From contig JANDJZ010000925.1 of assembly GCA_027943245.1 (NCBI GenBank), positions 1 through 18,874 of the forward strand: a stretch of DNA of 18,874 nucleotides, given 5' to 3'. The stretch is from Acanthamoeba sp. SK_2022b. Lineage: Eukaryota; Discosea; Longamoebia; Acanthamoebidae. A program made the position numbers and the translations under genes. A model generated the notes under the pieces. That model saw only the letters and a list, made by a program, of their open reading frames with translations, made no database searches and had not been told where the DNA came from. This document shows, piece after piece, positions 7,445 to 15,613 of this stretch (the first letter of the stretch is position 1; each line of letters begins with the position of its first letter).

Positions 7445-9886
7445 TCTGCCTCTCTCTCTCTCTCTCTCCTCATGTGCGTGCACGATCCACTCCAGCGAGT
7501 CCACTCCGGTGTCGTCAAGCGTTCCCGTCCCGGCCAGGGATCGGCTCGCGCTGATGGAGACGCCAGAGGCCGCCAGCACTCCCACGCTCCCGTTGAGGAG
7601 GAGACCCCTTCCCTTCCACTCCGATCCTTCTTCAACCGCGCCGGCGTCGGAGGCGTCGTCGTCGTCGTCGTCGGTCTTCTCCACGCCCCAGCAGGAGGAT
7701 TCGCCGGCATTCGCTACCCCGAGCCATGCTCCCCCCGTGGCCAAGAAGAAGAAGAAGGTCGACGGCAGGAACATCGTACGCCCTATTCCTTCTTGCCCTG
7801 CCCCTGCCCTGCCCTGCCGCCCTTGCACTGCGCTGCGGCAGCACTCACCTTGGCTTGCGTCGTGTAGGCCCCTGCGCGCAGATCTGCTCGCCTGTCGTTT
7901 TCCTCCCCCGTGGACATGGACACGGCTGCCATCACGCCAAGTGGAAAGGTGGGCACTCATCTCTGCTGCTGCTGCTGCTTTCTCTCTCTCTCTCTCTCTC
8001 TCTCTCAATGGCATGATCTCGAGCGCTTAACCGCGGCCATGCTGCTGCGCCCGTTTGCGTGAATGCGTGCCCACCGCCAGCGTCTGCCAGAGGCCAAGGG
8101 CGCAGCTGGATGCCCTGCGCCTGCTGCAACCAAGCGCCATGGCGCCCTTCCCGCATCACAGCACCGCCGAGCAGTCCCTGCACGCCACTCCCCCCCCCTC
8201 CCCTTTGCACGCATGTCCGTGTGCGCTCATACGCGCTCGCCTGCTGCGCCACCAGTCGCTGGAAGCTGCCGACTCTGGCGCGACTTCCGCCTTCGACGAT
8301 CTGTCCACCTTTGCCAAGCTCAGCCTAGGTAGCTCTCTACCCAGCGCGCGCGCGCGTGAGATGCTGGCGCGCCACTGTAACCACCCCGGTGGCGCAGGCA
8401 AGCGAGGAGGAGGGAGCCGGGAGGTGCTGGACCTCCTCCAGACGATGGGAAATGGCTTCCGCCATCTGTGCCAATTTCGGTGCGAGCAGGCAATCGCCAC
8501 GTTCGGCCAGCTCCCGCAGCAGCACTACCACACGGCGTGGGTCTTGTGCCAGGTCGCGCGAGCTCATTTCGAGATGGTCAACTACAGCGAGGTATGTGTG
8601 TGGTGTGTGGTGTGTGTGTGTGTGTGTTGTGTGCGTGCGTGCGTGCGTTCACGCGTCGGTGGATGGTGTGGTGTGGGGGTAGGCCGAGAGGCTCTTTGCG
8701 CAGGTGCACCGCACGGATGGCACGCGGACGGGGGACATGGAGATCTACTCCACCATCCTGTGGCACTTGCGCAAGGAGGTCGGCCTGAGCCACCTGGCCC
8801 AGCAGCTCATCGACTCGGACAAGATGTCCCCTCAGGCGTGGTGCGCGCTTGGCAACTGCTTCTCCCTCCAGAAGGAGCACCAGACGGCCATCAAGTTCTT
8901 CCAGCGCGTACTCACCCCCCCCCTTGGCGCGTGCCTGTCCTCCCCCCCCCCATCATTCCTGACGTTCGCTCTCCGCGCGTCCAGGCGACGGAGGTGGACG
9001 GGAGCTTCGCCTATGGACACACGCTGTGCGGCCACGAGTACGTCGCCAGCGACGATCTCGAAAAGGCCCTCGCCTGCTTCCGCAGCGCCCTCCGCATCGA
9101 CCCACGCCACTACAACGCTTGGTTCGGTCTGGGTACTTGTGCCCGCCTCCCCCCCCCGATCCACGGCAGAGACTCTCCCTTAGCTCTCTCTCTCTCTCTC
9201 TCTTACCAATCCTGGGCGTGCCATTGGGGGGGGGGGGTAAGGTCTGGTGTATTACCGCCAGGAGCGGTACGAGCTGGCCGAGTACCACTTCCGCAAGGCC
9301 CTGTCCATCAACCACACGAGCTCCATCCTCCGGTGCTACATTGGCATGGTGCTCTACGCCAACGACCGGCCTCAGGTAGACAACCAACCCGGGCCCTTCC
9401 CTCCTCCTGCTCCTCCCCTTACTTGGTGCACCACTTGGCCCATCATCACCCAACCTCTTCCCGTCCCGCCGCGTGCGAGGGCAGGAGGCTCTCGAGGCTC
9501 TGGATGAGGCCATCTCGATGAACCCCACCAACGGCTTGGCCAAGTACAAGAGGGCCTGCGTCCTCTTCGCGCTGGGCCAGTACACCCGCGTGGTGACAGA
9601 GCTCCAGGCGCTGGAGCAGTCCGCCCCGAAGGAGGCCTCCATTCACTGTCTGCTGGGCAAGGTGACCTCTCACTCCCAATTTTGCCCCCAAGGCCAGGGA
9701 GCACCCAACTCACCCATGGTGGGACAGGCCCACAAGCGGCTGGGCGACAAAGAGGCCGCCTTGCGGTCGTTCCACGCGGCCCTGGACATGGACACCAAGA
9801 ACCAGGCGTACATCAAGGGTCTCCTGGATAGACTTTACATACCTGATGATCCCCAGCAAGACGACCCACTGCCCGATCTCCCGTAA
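6547..9886 (+). CDS. CDC27: CDC27/APC3, TPR subunit of the anaphase-promoting complex, 765 aa
   Basis: There are eleven exons: 6547-7010, 7136-7333, 7496-7775, 7868-7948, 8091-8328, 8398-8591, 8683-8907, 8985-9132, 9242-9375, 9485-9661 and 9728-9886 (2298 bases, 765 aa; human 824). APC3 is a scaffold TPR subunit of the APC/C ubiquitin ligase and binds the IR tails of Cdc20/Cdh1 and APC10. Residues 1-215 form the N-terminal TPR block (LLATCHLRAGRAARAYALL; YLRRSLELQPYLWSAYEALC). Residues 220-420 are a Ser/Pro-rich linker with KKKKK and several TP/SP sites, as in animal CDC27. Residues 425-755 are the C-terminal TPRs, with near-identical signatures MEIYSTILWHL, AWCALGNCFSLQKEHQTAIKFFQR, KALACFRSALRIDPRHYNAWFGLG and RLYIPDD. 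Exon 5 was placed in the frame with the high G/C third position. A possible micro-intron within it cannot be excluded. Confidence 0.95.
7389..7470. repeat. (CA)n then (CT)n microsatellites in CDC27 intron 2
   Basis: An AC run (about 7389-7441) is followed by CTTCTGC and a CT run (about 7450-7469). The whole lies between CDC27 exons 2 and 3. The CT run is the pyrimidine tract about 25 bases before the CAG acceptor at 7495. Confidence 0.93.
7980..8007. repeat. (CT)n tract in CDC27 intron 4
   Basis: A CT run follows a GCT triplet run (about 7962-7979) in the intron between exons 4 and 5. It lies about 85 bases upstream of the chosen acceptor, farther than a usual pyrimidine tract. Confidence 0.85.
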
Positions 9887-9904
9887 AAAGCACCACCCAC
9901 ACCC

Positions 9905-9910
9905 AATAAA
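9905..9910 (+). terminator. Poly(A) signal AATAAA of CDC27
   Basis: AATAAA lies 18 bases after the CDC27 stop at 9886, in an AT-richer stretch ending TGCATTTTGATAC. This implies a very short 3' UTR. The convergent small membrane-protein gene stops at 10071. Confidence 0.7.
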
Positions 9911-10070
9911 AATGGCCAAATTTGTAAAATCGCTCATTGCATTTTGATACACTCCACGAGGAAGGAAAGGAAGAAAGGAAGGTCACCGCACTGATAAACT
10001 TCCTCGCTACATAGATAAGGGGGCCTTCGGCCAGAGATTTGGGGGGAGGGTGAAGGGAAAAGGTGGGCAC

Positions 10071-10322
10071 TCAGTCCAGCCCAGCGGCGGCGGCAGCTTG
10101 GTCGGCGGCACCTTCGATGAGTGTCTTCGCGGCATTGGGGGCACCCGCACTGGCCTTGATGAAGAGCAGAACAATGGCCACCAGGAATGCACCCACCATG
10201 GCAGCAACGATGAAGGGGAAGATCTTGTTGACGAATTCCACTTCAGTCTTGTTCTGCTTGGCGATGGCGATCTTCCTCTTCTTCGAGGGGATCTTCTCCT
10301 GCTGGCCCTGGCTCTTTCCCAT
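10071..10322 (-). CDS. Small single-pass membrane protein, 83 aa, unassigned
   Basis: One uninterrupted exon of 84 codons starts at ATG 10322 and ends at TAA 10071. The N-terminal 30 residues are hydrophilic and very basic (IPSKKRKIAIAKQNK). One membrane segment lies at about 35-56 (IFPFIVAAMVGAFLVAIVLLFI). A 27-residue Ala-rich tail ends LD. There is no signal peptide, so an N-cytosolic orientation follows from the positive-inside rule. Size and topology recall RAMP4/SERP1-type ER proteins, but those end just after the membrane segment and carry a different N-terminal signature, so I do not assign it. A perfect CRE palindrome lies 79 bases upstream. High G/C third positions support coding. 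A 5' UTR intron is possible. Confidence 0.75.
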   Translation of the reverse strand: MGKSQGQQEKIPSKKRKIAIAKQNKTEVEFVNKIFPFIVAAMVGAFLVAIVLLFIKASAGAPNAAKTLIEGAADQAAAAAGLD

Positions 10323-10400
10323 CTTGGTTGGTTGGTTGTGCGGCGCGTGTGGTGGTGCACTTGTGTTGCGGGACCCGGTCGAGAACACGAAAGACACCGG

Positions 10401-10408
10401 TGACGTCA
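10401..10408. promoter_or_regulatory. CRE/ATF palindrome TGACGTCA
   Basis: A perfect TGACGTCA sits 79 bases upstream of the small membrane-protein ATG (minus strand), within the 169-base gap to the RasGEF stop. A weaker TTGACGTACG lies at about 10423. bZIP factors of the CREB/ATF class bind this element. Binding here is inferred. Confidence 0.5.
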
Positions 10409-10491
10409 GCTCGTGGGGCGAGTTGACGTACGCTGACCGCTTTAACCGTTTATGGCATTTCACGTATTTGTACATTCTTTGGAGGGTTTCA

Positions 10492-10944
10492 TTAGGCGGC
10501 CTTGGAGGGCTCGCAGGTGCGTGAGAGCTCGGTCAGCTGCTGCGGGGTGAGGACCACGAGGTCCTGCGTCAAAAACTTATGTACAGCCCACGAGGGTTCC
10601 AGGGTGGTGTACGGATACGACCGACACGACAACATCGGCCGTGCCGCCTGTCCCCCCCCCCCCCAGTGCAGCGCTTGTCAGCATTGAAGCCATGGGGGGG
10701 GGGCATGCAGGGAGGGGGACCTGTTCGAGTTTGCGCATCTTCTTGAAGTTGACGTGTTGTCGCTTCGGATCGGCCGAGCCAGAGGGATCTATCCACGTGG
10801 GAAGCTGGTCGAGGGCGACGAGGTCAGAGAGGTGCACCCCGATGTAGGGCAGGTGCGGCGGCTCCGTCGCGCCAAACTCAGAGCGGTACGTCGCGTAGTT
10901 TTGCTGCCCGCGTGCCATCAGCCCTGCGCGTTGCCCAGCCCACC

Positions 10945-10999
<55 letters not shown>

Positions 11000-13900
11000 C
11001 GTCAGCAGCGCGCCATCGAGGTGGGGGGGAGGCAAACGAACCGGAAAGCTCGGCGAAGAGGGCGAGATCCTGACGGGACATGCCCTTCCACGTGGCCTGC
11101 AATCGCTCGATGCACGCCATGTTGAGGGCGGACACGATTTCTTGTAGGCCGAAGAAGTTCTTGAGCTTGCGGCACTCCTGCATTCGAGGCGCGCGTGAGA
11201 AGGAGCACAGCCAGAGGGGGAGAAGAGAGAGAGAGAGGGAGAGCAAGGGAGAGGTGATGCGCACGTCCGCGATTTCGAGAAAGCGTTTGATCACGAGACG
11301 TCGCTCCTTGGGATTGGAGGTGAGGACGATCACCGAAGCCACCCAGTTCACGATCCGGTTGAACCAGTTCACCAGCTGCATGACGTGAGGCGCCAGCTGG
11401 TGCTTGTTCTTCTTGCCCGCGTTGCCGAACAACAGCTCCGACGGCTTGATGCGCGCAAACATCTCCTGCACACCGGCCGGCCACCAGTTCAGCGCGCCTG
11501 CGACACCATTGGGGGGAGGGGGGAGGGGAGCCTGCCCACCTGTTCGAGAAGGGTGAGCTGGACGGCGAGGTCTCGCGCTCCAATCTCGAGGAAGTTGAGC
11601 TTCTTTTCCTCGTCGCCTTCCGAGGCTCCTCTGCGGTGTCCCCTCCTGCACACGACACGCGCGCACACGCGAGGGTAAGATGGCGGGCGTTGGAGAGCAG
11701 GCTCGGCCTGGCAAGAGGGGGAGGAGGAGGAGGAGAGAGAGGGCTACCGGATGGTGAGGTGGGTGGCGATGATGTTCTTGGGCTTCTTCTTCTCCTTGGC
11801 CGGGCGCACGGCCTCGGCGGGGGCGTCGGACGAGGCCTCGGGCCCACCGGCGGCCGTGGGCCCCAGTATCTGCTCGAAGAGCTTCTCTATGCCCGCCTCC
11901 TTGTCGCCCTCGAGGACCAGCTTGAACTCCCGCTTCTACACTCCCCCCGAGCCGAATGGTCAACACAATAATAATAAATAACAATAATAACAATAATAAC
12001 AATAAACAAATACATAAATAAATAAGAGGAGGTTGAGGCGTACCTTCTTGCGCACGCCTTTGATGAGCTTGTGGGCGAACATGTTGGTGGGGATGTTGTC
12101 GGCCACGAAGCGGACGAGCCGCTCCAGAAGGACGTCGTCCTCGGCAAAATCGTAGAAGCTGTTCTCCACCCACTTCTGCAGCACGTTCAGCACGCGGCCC
12201 TGGATCGGCTTCTGCAGCTTGTTGACGTCCGCTGGATCTTCCTTGGCCCCGTTGGGCTCTTGGTAGTGTCTGCCGGCCAGAAATGGGGGGAGGGGAGAGA
12301 GAGAGAGAGAGAGAGTCAACGTCAGGACTTGCTTGTAGACAATCCCCTTGCACGAGCGATGATAAAATAATAATAATAATAATAAATATATAATATAAAA
12401 ATGTGAGGGAAAATGATAACAACTCTGGTAAAACCTGAAATGGCAAGGGGCTGGTTGGGGGGGGGGTACAGGAAAAAGTGGATGAGCCGGTTGAGGAGAG
12501 CGCGGGAGGAGATGAAGTAGGCCCGCGTGAGGAGGAACGCCTCGGTGTAGAAGGGCTCCGGTATCGTGCGCGGGATCACCAGCGCCTCGATGAGCTTGCC
12601 GCGCGGCCCTGCGCGAATGAACGGCCAAACAAAGCGGCGGGCGGTGAGGGCGGAGATGAAGAAGAGGGAGGAGGGGGGAGGGGGAGAGGAGAGAGAGAGA
12701 GAGAGAGAGCGGAGGGCGAGCCGCACCGGAAGCGATGACCTTGGTGGTGCGCCCGGGAACGCCTTCCTCCTCGACGTCCTCGTAGGCGAGCTCGCCGTCG
12801 GCGTCGGTGATGTCCTCTTCGGTGAGGCGCACGTCGTCCACGCCGGCGCCGGTCGCCTCCTTGGCGGCCAGACCGTTGGTCGAGCCGACCTCGAACTCCC
12901 CGCCTTCGTCGCCGTCGCTGCTCGTGGTGGGCAGCAGCGAGGGCGCTTCGTCGCCGGCCAACAGCGGCGAGGCGGGCGAGGCAGAGTCGGAGGAGGAGGA
13001 CGGCGGGGGCTTGACGTGGCTGGCGGGGAAGAGGCCGGAGCGCCCCTTGCATCGGCCGTGCCACCAGTGGGCGGCTTTGAGAAGCTCGGCCCGCGCCACC
13101 TCGACGACGTCGCCCTGCTCGAACGCCAGATCGTCGTCCCGCTCGCCTCGAAAGGCCCGCAGCGCCACGCACTTGGCCGTCTCTTCGCCCACCCCGACCC
13201 AGGCCTCTGGCAGCGAGGGCCGCGGCGCAGGCCCCAGCCGATTCAGCTCGGGCGTGCTTCCCGTCTGCTGTCGCGGCGTCACTGCTGTCGAATACGAGCG
13301 ATTGCGCTTCATCTGCCACGACGACGACGACGACGTCGCACACATTGGAGGAGGGAGGGAGAGGGGGCAATGAGATACTGAGCGGCAATCACGCGCCACT
13401 GGTCTCGCCGAAGAGAAGAAGGGGAGGGGGAGAGAGAGAGAGAGAGAGAGAACGCGGGAAAGCACGGCGTACCTCGGCGGTGACGGCGGCACTCATGCTG
13501 GCGCTGATGGTGGCCGAGCCGGCAAGGGCCAGGGTCGACATGTCGCCGGCAGGGGAGTCGCCGGCGGGGGGGTCAACTGCGGGGGGATCGTCGGAGGCGG
13601 CTGCTACACCGAGGGCAACGGTGAGGCCTCGCCCTCGCGACGGCCCAAACGTCGATTGCTGAGGCTTGGTCGGTGTAGAGGTGCTCCCCTGCGGCCGAGA
13701 GAACAATACCGTCTTCAACATCAGAGGAGGGGTGGCAAAGTAACGTCGATGGTGATGGGGGCGAAATAATCGGATTGAAATGATAATGAAAGTGGATCCG
13801 AAACATGGGGGAGAGCGTACGGAAGAAGGGTCCTCGCGGTTGTGCTTGCGAGAGGGTTTGTGAGTGGCTGCTTTGCTACCTTCGAAGAGAGCGGGTGAAG

Positions 13901-14305
13901 ATGAGGAAGAAGCCGCCATAGTGTCCCGTCGTGACCAACCGGCGAAGGCCCCTCGTCCCTTGGAGGTCTCATTTTGTTCTGCTTCTGGTGCTGCTATGGT
14001 GTGGTACTTGAGCGACCACTGGCCACACGACAATTGAATTGATTGGGGCGGATTGGGGGGGGGGGAGTACAAGGAGTGGAGGAGTGCGGAAGAAGGTCGG
14101 ACGAAGGGGGTCTGGAGGTTGAAGATGAAGCAGCAGAGGGATGGAGAGGGGGTAAAGGGAGTGAGCCCTCGCTCTGGCGCGCCTTGGAAGAACGATGCCA
14201 AGCAGGCTTGCCGTCCCCTTCGCCCGCCGTGGGGGCGCTCCCACTTGAGCTCAAGTTGGTGGGGGTGGTGACACCAAGCCCGCCTTTGGTCGGTGTAGAG
14301 GTCAT
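10492..14305 (-). CDS. SH3-RasGEF_N-RasGEF guanine-nucleotide exchange factor, 853 aa
   Basis: There are twelve exons: 14305-14071, 13990-13821, 13688-13473, 13312-12727, 12608-12470, 12269-12044, 11935-11748, 11645-11540, 11465-11265, 11177-11042, 10923-10721 and 10647-10492 (2562 bases). RasGEFs of the CDC25 family load GTP onto Ras/Rap GTPases at membranes. Residues 1-250 are Ser/Thr/Pro/Ala-rich and probably disordered. An SH3 domain at about 254-308 shows ALRAFRGERDDDLAFEQGD, HWWHGRCKGRSGLFPASHV. An acidic spacer follows, then RasGEF_N at about 402-525 (GKLIEALVIPRTIPEPFYTEAFLLT). The catalytic domain is at about 600-830: LEIGARDLAVQLTLLE, FARIKPSELL, VNWFNRIVNWVASVIV, FFGLQEIVSALNMACIERL, PHLPYIGVHLSDLVALD, VNFKKMRKLEQ. 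The start is the first ATG of the first exon that splices in phase; upstream exons are possible. Confidence 0.88.
10946..10999. repeat. (CA)n microsatellite in RasGEF intron 10
   Basis: A CA run of about 27 units lies between exons 10 and 11 of the RasGEF gene (sense GT), ending 22 bases before the sense-strand GCGCAG acceptor. Confidence 0.95.
11963..12026. repeat. AT-rich (AATAATAAC)-type repeat in RasGEF intron 6
   Basis: Degenerate AAT/AAC triplets and AAATAAATAC units fill most of the intron between exons 6 and 7, standing out from GC-rich flanking exons. A second AAT run lies at about 12365-12386 in intron 5. Confidence 0.85.
12296..12315. repeat. (GA)n run, a sense CT tract, in RasGEF intron 5
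   Basis: A GAGA run 26 bases from the sense acceptor forms the intron's pyrimidine tract on the minus strand. Equivalent runs lie at about 12688-12711 (intron 4), 13431-13452 (intron 3) and 11225-11240 (intron 9). Confidence 0.88.
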
Positions 14306-14787
14306 AGTGGAGACCGGGCTTCGCTTTTCTTCGCTTTCTTGGATGTCCGACGGGAGATTGGGGGGGGGGGGGTTGGATGATCGGACCCGCAGTCACAAAG
14401 TGCGTAGTCGAGCTGTGCAACAGCTTCTTCTGCGCAGGCCTTGTGCTCGAGCTTAAGAGAGTGGTAAAGCGACTGAAGTATCAGCTCTCCTTCTCTCGTT
14501 CTCCCTCTTCTTCAGCTGCAGGTCCTGCGCTTAATTTGTCGCGGTTGTTACTTGCCCCCACCAACCAAATTAATTATCTCTTTTCCCCTACCCCCCCCCC
14601 CAAACCCAAGGCGGTGTGCAACGGTGTGATTGCGCAAGCCACTCTCTTTATCTTCCGCGCGCCACAACTGCCCAGCCCTTGTGGGGCACAGAGCCAAAAG
14701 TTGCTCGCCGGTTCAGGCATCAGCCTCGTTCTCCTTCGTATCCGCTTTCTTACTTCTCTCTGTCCACCGCCCCACACCTTGCACTGC
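14306..14787. other. Intergenic spacer between RasGEF start and Sec61 beta stop
   Basis: This 482-base stretch has no coding exon I can support. On the minus strand it would hold the Sec61 beta 3' UTR and the RasGEF promoter/leader. It includes G and C homopolymers (12 G at about 14360-14371, 12 C at about 14590-14601), an AT patch AAATTAATTATC near 14567, and a CT-rich stretch at 14485-14520. No AATAAA is visible on the minus strand. Confidence 0.6.
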
Positions 14788-15288
14788 TTATCCTCGGAGG
14801 AAGAACCGGCCCCACAGGTGCATGAAAATGACGACGCCAATGAACACCAAGCTCACCACGATCACCACAGTCGGCTGACTGCGACAGAGACAACCACCGA
14901 GCGTCAGACACAGACTGGAGCAAGGAGGTTCGAGAGAGTCACAAATGTCACCACAACGTGCGTGAGGGGCAAGTACACTTGGAGTCCCTCGGCATCTTCG
15001 GAGTAGAAGCGGAGGATGCCGCCAGAACCAGAGGAACCGCTCGCCGAGCGGGCACCACCAGCGCCACCGGCGCCAACGGCCTTCCTCCTATCGAGTCATA
15101 AGTTAAGCAAAGCAAAATGGATCGATGTGGGATTGAATCTCATGCATCCTCAATTTGAGGCCTGATCGATGAGATGAAGAAGAGAACGATTTTTGGAATA
15201 CGAACCGGCGAAGACCAGCACCAGCGGCACCGCGAGGAGGGGCAGCGGCAGCAGCGGGACGAGCAGATCCAACAGAGGTAGCAGTCTT
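14788..15288 (-). CDS. SEC61B: Sec61 beta, translocon subunit (first exon unresolved)
   Basis: Three exons are secure: 15288-15206, 15087-14979 and 14874-14788 (279 bases, 92 residues plus stop). Sec61 beta is the tail-anchored subunit of the ER protein-conducting channel. The N-terminal half is Ala/Gly-rich (ARPAAAAAPPRGAAGAG). The family signature follows: GGILRFYSEDAEGLQ, then the membrane anchor PTVVIVVSLVFIGVVIFMHLW ending RFFLRG. The usual length is about 96, so only the initiator and perhaps a few residues are missing. The codon phase at 15288 is 0, so the ATG must lie in an upstream exon ending in phase 0. Candidates are ATG at 15398 spliced after 11 codons at a GTGCGA donor, which would give an odd hydrophobic start, or ATG at about 15543 followed at once by GTGGCG. 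Neither is convincing. Confidence 0.9.
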
Positions 15289-15613
15289 CTACTCTCCCCC
15301 CCCCCCCAACACAGACAGATTACAATGCCAAGAGTGTTTGTGGTTAGGCGATGATCACATCGCACGCATAAGCAAAGGAGAATGGGAAAGGATGCCATTG
15401 TTCAGGGAGGATGAGGCGCCACTTGAATTGCGTGTAGAGAGCGGAAAAAGAACCAGAGCGACGGACCCAGTGGGGCGCGGTGGGGGTTGAGTCACGCTCC
15501 CCGTGCTGGCGTGAGAAAGTCCACTGGCAGTCAACGCCACCATTTGTTGACGACACGCGATGATTTTTTTAAATCTGTTTTTTTCGTAACCCCTCCCGTA
15601 CACCCGGAATCGC
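15289..15613. other. Sec61 beta leader region and NOP56 3' flank
   Basis: These 325 bases lie between the NOP56 stop and the second Sec61 beta exon. They must contain the Sec61 beta promoter, its first exon and first intron. There is an AT-rich island at about 15560-15593 (TTTTTTTAAATCTGTTTTTTT), the most promoter-like patch, 55 bases or less from the NOP56 stop. A run of 12 C sits at about 15296-15307, upstream of the acceptor on the sense strand. Confidence 0.5.

Noticed and set aside
8055..8090. CDC27 exon 5 in the frame beginning RLPEAKGAAG (acceptor at 8080).
   Set aside because: That frame has poor third-position G/C. The frame from 8091 is GC3-rich and continues in phase into the conserved TPR region.
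10071..10322. Calling the 83-aa membrane protein RAMP4/SERP1.
   Set aside because: RAMP4 proteins end just after the membrane span and carry a different N-terminal signature; this one has a 27-residue tail.
12566..13381. Long plus-strand frames opposite the SH3-RasGEF exons.
   Set aside because: They are antisense shadows caused by high G/C third positions, with no domain visible and a phase-consistent RasGEF on the other strand.
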